Shown: piece by piece, positions 1-8,491 of the stretch | How the letters are laid out: each line of letters opens with the position of its first letter | Position numbering within the stretch: position 1 is the stretch's first letter | Source: Thermodesulfobacteriota bacterium | GTDB taxonomy: Bacteria; Desulfobacterota; WTBG01; CAIYCZ01; CAIRTM01 | NCBI GenBank assembly: GCA_028278025.1 | Contig: JANQFE010000004.1 | Location: forward strand, 1-64,000 | Direction: 5' to 3' | Length of the DNA: 64,000 bases | Notes under the pieces: model-generated | What the model saw: the letters and a program-made list of their open reading frames with translations, nothing else | Database searches by the model: none | Told to the model about the DNA's origin: nothing | Translations under genes and position numbers: made by a program

Positions 1-438
1 GTCTACCGTCTCATCCCAGGGTTCTGCTCCACCCGGTATGAAATCAATCTTTTGCCAGTCCCAGGTGTGGATGGATTCGGCTCCATAGATGACAGGGGGA
101 TAGGCGGGGTCGGCGGTTATGGTGATGGGACCCGTCTCATTGTCGCCGCTGCCGTTTATTTTTAAAACATAATCATCAGTATCCGTTGTATCAGTGTCTA
201 TAATGAGCCCGCTTGCGCCGCTTAATATGATTGTGTCACCCGGCCCGATTTTATTTGACGAGTTGTCACTAACCCAATTGCTTGAGTTATTAAAAAAATC
301 CGGATCTATTTCATTCTGATATTCGCCACTTTGTCCATCAGCCGTTAAATAAAACGTCTCGGCATAAATAGTGCCGCCGGTTACAGCAAACATCAAAACT
401 AGGCATAGTAGAAATTGCTTTTTTGGTATGTTCATCAT
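1..438 (-). CDS. exported protein, C-terminus beyond window start
   Basis: The gene runs off the left edge; 146 N-terminal codons are visible. The ATG at 438 is followed directly by a second ATG (435) and preceded by AAGGAGG at good spacing. The product starts with a short Lys-rich n-region and a hydrophobic stretch ending in TIYAET, a typical Sec signal peptide. The mature part is rich in D, N, S and T, contains DNSS and DNET tetrapeptides and a segment resembling the N-termini of parallel beta-helix (polysaccharide-lyase or adhesin-like) proteins. It follows the larger exported gene at 951-3443 on the same strand and shares its 51-bp upstream repeat. The function cannot be named from the fragment. 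Confidence 0.75.
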   Translation of the reverse strand, partial: MMNIPKKQFLLCLVLMFAVTGGTIYAETFYLTADGQSGEYQNEIDPDFFNNSSNWVSDNSSNKIGPGDTIILSGASGLIIDTDTTDTDDYVLKINGSGDNETGPITITADPAYPPVIYGAESIHTWDWQKIDFIPGGAEPWDETVD

Positions 439-515
439 AATTACCTCCTTTTAATCAATAAAATGATAGTGCTATTGATTTCTGCTTGCAGACACAGGCT
501 TCCCTTTAAGCATCA

Positions 516-566
516 CCCCCTTCCGGCAATACAAAAGCCCCTCCTACACCGGCAGGAGCTTCTAAT
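516..566 (-). repeat. 51-bp perfect repeat, copy 1 (REP-like or leader RNA)
   Basis: This 51-bp stretch is identical to 3555-3605. Both copies lie on the minus strand about 80-110 nt upstream of the start codon of an exported-protein gene. Read on the minus strand it forms a hairpin (AAGCTCCT against AGGA..GCTT, loop with GCCGGTGT), followed by a second GCCGG that could pair with the CCGG of the loop. The TGTAGGAGGGGCTTT core also resembles REP palindromes of the GTAG type. Either a mobile palindrome or a shared 5' leader would fit. Confidence 0.75.
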
Positions 567-590
567 AATCATGAGTAAACCCCCGGCTTT

Positions 591-728
591 GAGGCTGTGT
601 CGTAATTACTAACAAAATTGTTTTTTGACAAAAAAATATAGCAAACACTGTTAGATACCTTTACCTGTTTTATTTGTTGTATTTTATTGTCAAAAAGCGT
701 TTTAAAAAATTAATTACGACACAGCCTC
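591..728. mobile_element. MITE-like element with 18-bp terminal inverted repeats
   Basis: The left end 591-608 and right end 711-728 are perfect 18-bp inverted repeats (gaggctgtgtcgtaatta). A second, inner pair (TTTTTGACAA.. at 621-638 against ..TTGTCAAAAA at 680-696) extends the palindrome. The interior is AT-rich and non-coding, total 138 bp, as expected of a non-autonomous transposable element. No clear target-site duplication is visible. The flanks (CCCCGGCttt | GCaGGGG) would form a small hairpin if joined, so the element may have inserted into a palindrome loop. No parent transposase is in the window. Confidence 0.6.
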
Positions 729-787
729 GCAGGGGAGGGCATTCACAACCAAATGAACTGAATGTTTAACCAGTATCCCCACACTAT

Positions 788-869
788 AAAAAAGGAAGGC
801 GTAGAGGGTTAAGAACAGTAAAGCCACAAACCTGCTCCGACCTTTTGGGAAAGGGCTCCTCTACGCCTT
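788..869 (-). terminator. long-stem terminator behind the 951-3443 gene
   Basis: On the minus strand, 82 nt after the stop codon of the upstream gene, a 12-bp perfect stem (796-807 with 858-869, AAGGCGTAGAGG type) encloses a roughly 50-nt loop with smaller internal pairings and is followed by CC and six T residues (788-793). Stem plus U-tract fits an intrinsic terminator. The long loop is unusual, so a structured RNA is the alternative. Confidence 0.55.
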
Positions 870-950
870 GAAGTGTTTACATATCACACAAATTCGGTTG
901 TGTCATATTGGCCTATACAGATACATTTAAGACCGTTATGTGACCAAATG

Positions 951-3443
951 CTACTCAATTCTCGTAATGTAATAAGTTCCCGCTTTCTCATATGTGCCGT
1001 CTTCACAATCCTGATACCCAAGTTTGCTGAATTCATACGTTTTAGTTAGTTGTAATTCGCTGACATCTGCCCAGACATAGGCTCCCCAGTATGCTGCATC
1101 AACTGTTGTATGGTTATCGGATGAGCCATATTCCCTGTATTTCCAGAAATGAGAAATTGTTCCGTCGCACCCTGCATCCACATCTCCACATTCATAACAA
1201 TTATTCCAGATCCAGAGTATATCCTGATTACTAGCATGGGCACGTACTGGAAAGGGTCTGGACTCATTGTCAGATAACAAACAAAAACCGAGGGCAGTGA
1301 AGCATGTTTGGCCTTCTGGCTCAGTTTCATTATCACCGAGCAAATAAAGAACAGTACCGTTGTCGGTTTCTGCAAAAGGCCGGGGCTGTATAAAATCATA
1401 AAAGGCTGTTGTGGGCAAGGTAATATTATCATATGACCCATCCCCATATTTTGGAATAAAGTAAGAAGAATTATTATCTGATTCATCCTGACAAAATACC
1501 CTCAGGTGTACTTTATAGAGCGCATCTGAAGAATAGGGAACAAGGAATGAATAATTTCCATCTGCATCTGTAGTAGTAGTGGATACAATGTCCCAACTCG
1601 AAGTGCTATTATCGTATTCACTAAGTGTTATTCTTATACAGGGAACCCCCAAATTATAAGTATCTGTTACCCTTCCGGCAATAACGTCTTTATCCATTCT
1701 GATTACTATTACATTTTGTTCAAACCGATCTATCCAGTTTTGCGCTGGCTTAGCAGTCCAGGAGGAAGGAGGATCAACACCCTGGTCTGTTGATTCACGT
1801 TTATAGAAAAACGCCCGTTTGGGGGTTTCTTCAAGTTCCAGCAGACAGTTTGTACAGTTATCTTTTGAGTCGACGTACCAGTGCCCATTAAAGGTTCTCG
1901 TAAGGGGTTTTGCATCATTACACACATAGACACCGTTTATGTCTTGCCCATCTTTACATATTTCCCAATGCTCAGGCCAGAAAACTCTATACCTGCCAGG
2001 GTCATCGGCAAGTTCTACAACCGATACACCATCAGGATGATTGCTGCCGGTCATATAAGTAGGGGTTATACCTTTTAAGTAATGTTCTTGATGAGTAAGG
2101 GAAACATCACAATAGTTTTGACCGGATTCACAATCTTCACCAGGATCACAATATATTTCCATCAATTTAACCATGTAAAGACCGTCTTCAAAGTCATCAT
2201 CACAGGGTGAAAAAGTACCTCCAAAATAGTTCGACCAACCCGGCCATTCTTCATCGTAGAATTGCGGGACGAGAGTTGAATTATCATCAAAAACTGTTAA
2301 CCAGTAATTCTCCCACGCAGTCTGATTGTCCGTACCGTCCCATATCCAAAAAGGGCCGGCAGGAAATTCGTCAGCAAAATGCCCTATTATGGATTTGTAG
2401 CCTGTATGATTAGAATTATTTGCATCCGGGAACGGCTCATTCTCGCCGCCAGAGGGTAGATAAGAGATTTGCATATGCGGAAAGACTATAGCTTTATATA
2501 TTTTGTCAGCATAACCGTCCTCGTCTGCATCACCAAAATATAAAGTTTTGTCATATTCCACATTTTTACAATACAAAGCATAATAACCACTGCTTTCCTT
2601 CACGAAAGACAGGCCGCCTACAATATTAAATCCAATTGGATTTGTCGAATTGTCCAGTTTTGCTTCCCAATCACCTTTAATCGGTTTCAAGTCTGTCCAC
2701 GTGTCTAAACTATCCGGCCAACTTGTACATTCTGTATAAAACGGGAAATTGCGACATGTACTTAAGTCAGTTGTGCCATCTATGTATTCTATTTTCCACG
2801 TTCCGTCTTGTGCCTTACAAGCCCATGGGCCGGAAATGATAAACAGCCTTTCTTTTCCTTGGCCTTGACCATAATAATTTTCATCATAATAATAATACCA
2901 TGCACCACCGGATGCAAATGTGGCACAAGACACCTCGATTTCTTTTTCCAGTGTCCATGTGCGTAAATCCCTGGATGAAAGAACTGGAATATAGGATGTC
3001 CCGTTATCAGGATCATCGCACCAGAATGTTTTTGTATGATTAATATAAAATTTCTCATGTGGCGCATAATAAAATATTTTAGTATCTCTCACGTGATTAG
3101 TATGCTTATCACCCACCGGATCACCAGCCTTTGTAAATATTTGAATTTCAGGATCACAATCAAAATCACGCCTATTATAATAACAGGCTTCCGGGTCTTC
3201 CGGATCTTCTGGGTATAATTTACAACCCGCCAGGAAGTTACTATCATAACAGTGCCTTCTGCTTATTGAGTAAAAATGGACTCCATCGCGGGATTTTGAA
3301 ATTGCAAGACTTTGTGCATCTTCTGCAGCGGGATCGGGGTTATCGTCAAACCCGCTCGCAAGATAATAGTACTCCGCATAGACATTGAATGAACATACCA
3401 GAAGAAAGAAAAGGCCCGTGGATAGTAAAAGTGTTTTTTTCAT
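951..3443 (-). CDS. large exported protein with propeller-like N-part and carboxypeptidase-regulatory-like domain
   Basis: The chosen ATG (3443) has GGAGGCGAACT directly upstream and gives an 830-residue protein with a clean signal peptide (KK, hydrophobic core, VYAEY). A longer open frame to 3554 lacks a ribosome site and would bury the signal peptide. Residues about 25-560 contain motifs such as SKSRDGVHF and SSRDLRTWT that resemble five-bladed beta-propeller glycosidase-like proteins, but I cannot assign a family. About residues 595-690 form a carboxypeptidase-regulatory-like fold (AGRVTDTYNLGVP, TDADGNYSF). The protein is Cys-rich and carries twelve D-N-x-S/T tetrapeptides, far more than composition predicts. 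A GACAA-N7-TTGTC palindrome (about 3458-3474) just upstream of the ribosome site could be an operator. Confidence 0.8.
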   Translation of the reverse strand: MKKTLLLSTGLFFLLVCSFNVYAEYYYLASGFDDNPDPAAEDAQSLAISKSRDGVHFYSISRRHCYDSNFLAGCKLYPEDPEDPEACYYNRRDFDCDPEIQIFTKAGDPVGDKHTNHVRDTKIFYYAPHEKFYINHTKTFWCDDPDNGTSYIPVLSSRDLRTWTLEKEIEVSCATFASGGAWYYYYDENYYGQGQGKERLFIISGPWACKAQDGTWKIEYIDGTTDLSTCRNFPFYTECTSWPDSLDTWTDLKPIKGDWEAKLDNSTNPIGFNIVGGLSFVKESSGYYALYCKNVEYDKTLYFGDADEDGYADKIYKAIVFPHMQISYLPSGGENEPFPDANNSNHTGYKSIIGHFADEFPAGPFWIWDGTDNQTAWENYWLTVFDDNSTLVPQFYDEEWPGWSNYFGGTFSPCDDDFEDGLYMVKLMEIYCDPGEDCESGQNYCDVSLTHQEHYLKGITPTYMTGSNHPDGVSVVELADDPGRYRVFWPEHWEICKDGQDINGVYVCNDAKPLTRTFNGHWYVDSKDNCTNCLLELEETPKRAFFYKRESTDQGVDPPSSWTAKPAQNWIDRFEQNVIVIRMDKDVIAGRVTDTYNLGVPCIRITLSEYDNSTSSWDIVSTTTTDADGNYSFLVPYSSDALYKVHLRVFCQDESDNNSSYFIPKYGDGSYDNITLPTTAFYDFIQPRPFAETDNGTVLYLLGDNETEPEGQTCFTALGFCLLSDNESRPFPVRAHASNQDILWIWNNCYECGDVDAGCDGTISHFWKYREYGSSDNHTTVDAAYWGAYVWADVSELQLTKTYEFSKLGYQDCEDGTYEKAGTYYITRIE

Positions 3444-3554
3444 AGTTCGCCTCCATTGACAAATAATTGTTGTCAGTTTTTTTTTCAGCTGCACTGACTG
3501 AAAAAAGTTACAAAAAACACTACTACGTGGATGACAGGCATGCATATACGCCAC

Positions 3555-3605
3555 CCCCCTTCCGGCAATACAAAAGCCCCTCCTACACCGGCAGGAGCTT
3601 CTAAT
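3555..3605 (-). repeat. 51-bp perfect repeat, copy 2
   Basis: Identical over 51 bp to 516-566. It lies 112 nt upstream of the ATG at 3443 on the minus strand, the same relative position as copy 1. Sequence on both sides diverges at once, so the repeat is a discrete unit and not part of a longer gene duplication. Confidence 0.75.
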
Positions 3606-3710
3606 GGTATTTACTGTAAAAGATTTTTTCCCTTGGGCAAGATGTGCTCCTTTTTTGTTAAATCCTATTAATCAGAAACAGTGTTTTTTGTCAAGCAGAA
3701 AAAATTACTA

Positions 3711-3738
3711 TTGACAAAATGCATGGTTGGTATATATG
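3711..3738 (+). promoter_or_regulatory. sigma-70-type promoter for 3839 gene
   Basis: A perfect TTGACA (3711-3716) is followed after 16 nt by TATATG (3733-3738), about 100 nt ahead of the coding start. The rest of the 3444-3838 gap holds the 51-bp repeat and the leader of the divergent gene; I see no further gene there. Confidence 0.5.
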
Positions 3739-3838
3739 GGTGGTGTGAGGGGAACCTTGGGGTACTATAACCTTACCTTCACTATCCCCTTTTTCGATAT
3801 AGACTGTTCATAATAATCAGTACCGAAAGGAGGGCATT

Positions 3839-4687
3839 ATGAAACGCATCTATATCTACGTCTTTGCTGCATTCATCTTATACTTTACTAATTTTCTCCT
3901 CCCAGTAAAAGATGATGCAAAGGCCCAGTGCAATCAGAGAGGTCGTATAATTATTAATACAAACATGTGGGATCGGCCGCCACAGCTCACAACCGGTCAA
4001 GGATTAATATATGGTATTCAGCTTGCCTCGCTTAATGTAAACACACAGGTATTAATTTGCAATCATACGGGAGTCGGCTTTGGTTTTCAAACGCAGCTGT
4101 GGTATCAAATTGCTGTTTGGAATATTCCAAACAGGAGATGGGATTACGGTTGGGTTTTTAGTGGACATGTTGCTTTTTTGCAGTCCTATAATGTTCCAAA
4201 ACAAAAATTTAAAGTGGGGTTTATCTCCGAGGCAATCGCACAAGAAACCGATTTGAAGTATGGCAAAATTGCACCGGAGGCTCCTTCACCCCATGCTCCT
4301 AAAGTTGAAATAGGAATTAAAGGCAGTTTAAGCGATGAAAAGGATATAACCATCTTATATTATCTTTATTTATATATGTTTGCTGCCATGATCATTGGGA
4401 TGGTAGCAAAAGAATGTGTTGCACTATTAGTTAACTGGGGTGACATAGAGGTGAAAAAACATTTGAGAAAAGGATTTATACCGCTCTTGATTTCTCCTAT
4501 TGTTTTTTTGAGCTTTATGCAGACGGCTGATTTTCAAATTGATGCTCAAAGAAAATTTATTATTCTTTTACTTTTGGCTTTTCAAAATGGTTTTTTTTGG
4601 CAAACTGTATTTAATTTAGGCAGTGAGTCAAAAACAGGCCGCAATAATCAAGTTGATGCCGGAGGACAGCAAGTGCCGGTACCCTAA
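3839..4687 (+). CDS. predicted exported or membrane protein of unknown function
   Basis: ATG with AAAGGAGGGCATT upstream, 282 residues. An N-terminal hydrophobic segment (about residues 5-22) ending near DAKAQ looks like a signal sequence or anchor. Residues about 30-135 form a small compact domain with Trp-rich strands (MWDRPPQL, RRWDYGWVFSGHVAF), suggestive of an SH3-like barrel. Residues about 180-265 contain three hydrophobic segments that look like membrane helices. I do not recognise the family. It stands alone, convergent with the HPr-domain gene. A likely role is an envelope protein, but nothing in the neighbourhood defines it. Confidence 0.7.
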   Translation: MKRIYIYVFAAFILYFTNFLLPVKDDAKAQCNQRGRIIINTNMWDRPPQLTTGQGLIYGIQLASLNVNTQVLICNHTGVGFGFQTQLWYQIAVWNIPNRRWDYGWVFSGHVAFLQSYNVPKQKFKVGFISEAIAQETDLKYGKIAPEAPSPHAPKVEIGIKGSLSDEKDITILYYLYLYMFAAMIIGMVAKECVALLVNWGDIEVKKHLRKGFIPLLISPIVFLSFMQTADFQIDAQRKFIILLLLAFQNGFFWQTVFNLGSESKTGRNNQVDAGGQQVPVP

Positions 4688-4768
4688 CGGCAGAAACTCA
4701 TACGTATGATATGATCATAGTTTGGTGAGCTTTCGTTTATGATGATCACAGATGAGAAGCTATGCAAG

Positions 4769-6079
4769 CTAATCATGTCTCAGGTAGGTCAGTTCATCGG
4801 GCAGCGGAGTGCTGTTACCGATTGTGTCTTCACCGTAATTTACACTAGCCAGGACCTCTACATCCCTGATGGCATTCTTGTCACCCTGAAATTCAACCTC
4901 GGTTATACCTTCTTTTTTTATCATGCCGCCGGCCCACATAATGTCAATAACGCTGCTGGCATCAAATTCATTATTGTTCACCAGCATTGTTAATTTTGAT
5001 CCATAATGATTGGCAATTTTAGCAACCAGTGTTGACGGCCGCAGATGAAAGCCAAGACCCTCAGGGACTTTTACCTTGCGAGATTCTACAATAGTAAATT
5101 TATCCAAAATTTCATGAGCACATTTCTGACCATCATGTATAAAAGCAGTATAATAATAAAGAGCAAAATTGATAATTACATCAAGAACTTTCTTTTGCTG
5201 AATGATTTTGGCAATTTTTTTTCGCGTTGCTTCCTGCCGTATACTTGTCTCATGGCGTTCAAAAAAGTGGCTTAGACTCCTTGCTACCCCAAGCAGGTGC
5301 AGTGTTACTGAGATATGCCCACGAAGACTTTTGAGCACAGGGTGTTCGGCTTCGATTGGTGTTTTTTGAATATAGGTATCATACATTGATTGGGAATTAT
5401 GTACATGTGCTTCAAGGTGGCGCAGCGTTTCCTCATTGATTTTTTCCGGAATAATAGATATGTCCAAATTACGAATTGCTACTTTTCGGTTAAAAAGAAA
5501 AACACCGGACTCATTAAAGGCATTGATGAGCTCTGTAGCGACACGTGCGATATCACCGTGAATGTCCTCACCGCCTTCATCATTAATATTCTGGGGAAGA
5601 CTTTTGACAACAAGATGTTCTTCAAAACAACTTTCATCCAAGAAAGCCGTTGGAATGGTCAGACCCAGATTTTTTGCTTCATCCTGCAAATGGGAAAATA
5701 GTGCAAAAATTGATTCTTGCAAGAAACTGAGGCGTTTCTGGGCCTCCTTGACAAAAGCTACACTTTTTTTATTGTCGAGTTTATAGAATTTAATACGACT
5801 CAGAATATGACTGATTATATAGGCTGTGCTGGAAAAATTCCTGATGGATGCCACAAGTTCACCAAAATAGACCCAAATTTTATTATTTCTGGCACCATGA
5901 TCATCCAGAAAATCTTCAAGCTCTATGGACTCCTTAACACAGGTAACAAAAAATTTTTTACTTAATTGTTTGTGCCTGTTTTCCAATAAGTAATTGCTGT
6001 AGGTGAGCATGTTATGAGAGGCCTTGTTTGCAAGGGGTACAAAGTCTTTTTCCTTAATAATTTCTACAAAAAATTCCAT
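4769..6079 (-). CDS. protein with C-terminal HPr-like phosphocarrier domain
   Basis: 436 residues. The last 100 or so residues match the HPr fold: the motif GFHLRPSTLVAK places the phosphorylatable histidine at about residue 345, followed by FDASSVIDIMWAGG and a GDKNAIRDVEVL helix. Residues 1-330 are predominantly helical and unrelated to HPr; I do not recognise that part. The start lies only 4 nt after the stop of the 6084-8096 gene with little ribosome site of its own, so translational coupling is likely. No PTS enzyme I or sugar permease is in the window, so the domain probably serves regulation and not sugar transport. That last point is inference. Confidence 0.75.
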   Translation of the reverse strand: MEFFVEIIKEKDFVPLANKASHNMLTYSNYLLENRHKQLSKKFFVTCVKESIELEDFLDDHGARNNKIWVYFGELVASIRNFSSTAYIISHILSRIKFYKLDNKKSVAFVKEAQKRLSFLQESIFALFSHLQDEAKNLGLTIPTAFLDESCFEEHLVVKSLPQNINDEGGEDIHGDIARVATELINAFNESGVFLFNRKVAIRNLDISIIPEKINEETLRHLEAHVHNSQSMYDTYIQKTPIEAEHPVLKSLRGHISVTLHLLGVARSLSHFFERHETSIRQEATRKKIAKIIQQKKVLDVIINFALYYYTAFIHDGQKCAHEILDKFTIVESRKVKVPEGLGFHLRPSTLVAKIANHYGSKLTMLVNNNEFDASSVIDIMWAGGMIKKEGITEVEFQGDKNAIRDVEVLASVNYGEDTIGNSTPLPDELTYLRHD

Positions 6080-6083
6080 AGTC

Positions 6084-8096
6084 TTACCGTTTAACGCTGA
6101 TATGCATTCTGTTAATAATTTCCCCGTTTTGTATGCTGCCTTGTAAGCGATGGATAGATTTTTTTAAGTTTTCCGGAATCGGTTGCTGAGCAATATTGTC
6201 AAGAACAGCGTTGATCTGTTCAACAAGTGTTGCATCCACAGCCGGTTCTCTAAAGGAGCACCTGCTGAGAATTTCGTATATTCCGGTAATAATATCTTGA
6301 ACAAGTATTTTGAGTTCATGGTTTTGTGTAATAGCAGCAGCAAGAAACCGGGCATGATCATAAAATACGGTAACATACTTCTTAAACATTTCGTCTTGTA
6401 ATAAAACAGTATCGCGGTACTTCCTCAAAGTGTCCAGCACTGTTCTTGCAGCCTGAGGTGCGGCAGCATCCGCAAGGGCAATATTGAATGGACAAGGTGT
6501 AAGTTCAATGTTAAGTTCCGTGACGTCACCTTCCTGAATAAAAATACTCTGGGCCGGAGGCGTCAGGTAACCGTCTGCCTTTACCGTTAGCTGTGTCTGA
6601 CAAGCGGGAAGAGATAGGGTGTAAAATCCTGTTTCATCGCTTGAAACCTCGGCACCATGATCGGCGCTGATCTGCGCAAGAGCAATCGGGTCGCCGGTAA
6701 TACTATCCAGAACAAAACCTTGCAGCAGACCATTGCCGACAGGTTCTAATTGAAAATCATGCACTAATTGATCGCCTAACGCTACACTTGTTTCCTGCTG
6801 CTGTGCAAGATAGCACTGGTGAGATGCAGAGACAGTGTAGGGCCCGGGCGAGATATTACCGAGCGTATAGGACCCGTCATCCCTAGTGGCGGCAGATATA
6901 TCAGGTTGTTCCTGTAAAAATAACAGAGCACCCTGTATTGTGTGGTTGTCAAAATTATCAGTGACTACACCGGAAATAGTACCCAGGGGCTCAAGGGCAA
7001 TATCAAGTGTTAACGGGTCGATTGATGAGAGAGAAACCTCAATCTGTTGCTCTTGAAACCCTTCTTTAGAAACATACACAATGGATGAGCATATGCTGGT
7101 GTACAGCAGATAAGTGCCGTCGGCAGCGCTAAAACTAATTGCGCCGGTATCAGTTACAAATTCAGCATCTTCAACAGGTTCGCCTGTAAAAGCATTGGTA
7201 ACGACTCCCTGAAGCAATCCGGTCCCCTGTTCGGAAGGAAACAGTTCGAGATCAATGATACGACTTGTTGGTAAAGGTGTTAAGGATACGGTTTTATATA
7301 AGAATTGAAAATTATGAGCTGTTGCTACAATAGTAGTCAAACCGGGGGGAACTGTCAGGGAGTAATGGCCACCGGTGCTGTAAGTTTCATCACCTGTTTG
7401 AGAAAAAATGCGGGCATTGCCGATTGTTGCACCGGTGCAGGCATTAGTGATACTGCCGGTAACAGATATTGTCATATCAGAGCTTTTGGTCAGATATATC
7501 ATTTCACTGTTTTGACTGTTTATCAGTATGGGGACGTTTTTGGATATTTTAGTCGCAAAATCCGTGGCTGCAACCGTAACAGTAGCAATACCGGTAGGCG
7601 AAATCATGCTAAAGTAGCCATTTTCATCGGAAAATGCTACCCCTCCAAGATCGGTTGCAATAAATGCACCCTGAATTGCTTTACCGGTTCCCAGTTCACG
7701 TATACGGCCTTCAAGAACAGCCGTATCGGTTGAAGCGGGGATCAGCCAGAAATTAACGGTTGTGGTTTGTCCAGGGGCGGCCAGAACTCCTGCAAGCATA
7801 TTGGCCTTGTAATCAAGTGAGGTAACAATAAGTGTATATAGATTCGGCGGCACGCGAATAAAAAATTGCCCGCTAGGTGCGGTAGCGGTTAAGCCGGTAT
7901 TGGTCGCAACGGATGCTGTGCGAATCAGGCTGTTATCATATGAACTGAAAACCGCACCTTTTATAAAAGCAGGCTGCAAAGCCTGCACCGGAAAACTATA
8001 CACTAAGAGGCTGAAACCGGCTATCGCAAACAACACAAAAATCTTGCACACGGATACTAATTGATAAGAAAACCGTAGGGTCGATTCTTTTTTCAT
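6084..8096 (-). CDS. exported protein with about six carboxypeptidase-regulatory-like repeats
   Basis: 670 residues. A long n-region and a hydrophobic segment (about 18-38) ending in FPVQALQ form a signal peptide or anchor. From about 43 to 535 the protein is a string of about six beta-sandwich modules with the signature G-x-V-x-(D/N)-x-x-T-G-x-x-(V/I)-x-x-A ... DENGYFSM / DDGSYTLGNISPG, the carboxypeptidase-regulatory-like (peptidase-associated) fold. The remaining 130 residues are helical. No protease domain is present, so the modules are structural. There is no clear ribosome site before the ATG. The gene is tightly linked (4 nt) to the HPr-domain gene downstream. It contains one D-N-x-S/T site (DNHT). 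Confidence 0.75.
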   Translation of the reverse strand: MKKESTLRFSYQLVSVCKIFVLFAIAGFSLLVYSFPVQALQPAFIKGAVFSSYDNSLIRTASVATNTGLTATAPSGQFFIRVPPNLYTLIVTSLDYKANMLAGVLAAPGQTTTVNFWLIPASTDTAVLEGRIRELGTGKAIQGAFIATDLGGVAFSDENGYFSMISPTGIATVTVAATDFATKISKNVPILINSQNSEMIYLTKSSDMTISVTGSITNACTGATIGNARIFSQTGDETYSTGGHYSLTVPPGLTTIVATAHNFQFLYKTVSLTPLPTSRIIDLELFPSEQGTGLLQGVVTNAFTGEPVEDAEFVTDTGAISFSAADGTYLLYTSICSSIVYVSKEGFQEQQIEVSLSSIDPLTLDIALEPLGTISGVVTDNFDNHTIQGALLFLQEQPDISAATRDDGSYTLGNISPGPYTVSASHQCYLAQQQETSVALGDQLVHDFQLEPVGNGLLQGFVLDSITGDPIALAQISADHGAEVSSDETGFYTLSLPACQTQLTVKADGYLTPPAQSIFIQEGDVTELNIELTPCPFNIALADAAAPQAARTVLDTLRKYRDTVLLQDEMFKKYVTVFYDHARFLAAAITQNHELKILVQDIITGIYEILSRCSFREPAVDATLVEQINAVLDNIAQQPIPENLKKSIHRLQGSIQNGEIINRMHISVKR

Positions 8097-8170
8097 GAGG
8101 GTTTACAGGTAAGTATAAACATTAATGCATACAGTTGCTAATCTGAATAGTATACCGCTGCTGAGTGAAG

Positions 8171-8389
8171 TCAATCTTCTTCGGGTTGTTCTGCTGATGT
8201 TTCTTGCTGCAGATCGACTTCCTTTTTTTTGGCTTTAATACGTTGCAACAGGTTTATCGGTTCATAGTTCATGTCAAGCTCTTCATACTTGTCAGATGCA
8301 TCCGGTGTTTTTTTGACAATAGACTCCAGATAGTCTTCCTGCTCTGATAACTGTTTTTTATTGAGTATTCGTTTGTCGATCATATCCAT
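8171..8389 (-). CDS. small hypothetical protein
   Basis: 72 residues, highly charged, with a Glu/Gln-rich C-terminus and no hydrophobic segment; probably a soluble, partly disordered or coiled-coil protein. AAGG lies upstream of the ATG at 8389. It lies between the MerR-type regulator and the exported repeat protein on the same strand. I do not recognise a family. It could be a chance frame, but the ribosome site and the lack of overlap with any other gene favour a real gene. Confidence 0.45.
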   Translation of the reverse strand: MDMIDKRILNKKQLSEQEDYLESIVKKTPDASDKYEELDMNYEPINLLQRIKAKKKEVDLQQETSAEQPEED

Positions 8390-8436
8390 GAGCTGCCTTA
8401 CACATAAAAAGTTAAACGTATTTGTTTCCCGACCGG

Positions 8437-8491
8437 GATGCCCCCGCCTTGCCCCGCAGACTATCGGGATCTACGATAGGCAGGGAACATC
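8437..8491 (-). terminator. two-part hairpin at the end of the merR gene (palindrome copy A)
   Basis: The outer arms GATGcCCCcGCCT and AGGCaGGGaaCATC enclose an inner stem CTATCG/CGATAG (8461-8479). It starts at the merR stop codon. It shares flank and arm sequence (CCGGGATGCC..CCGC and GGGA.CATCAC) with the hairpin at 8930-8959. There is no strong U-tract, so it may act as an mRNA end stabiliser or REP-like palindrome more than as an efficient terminator. Confidence 0.5.

Noticed and set aside
516-566. Known c-di-GMP (GEMM) riboswitch
   Set aside because: The conserved GEMM core sequences and tetraloop-receptor arrangement are not present; only a simple bulged hairpin can be drawn.
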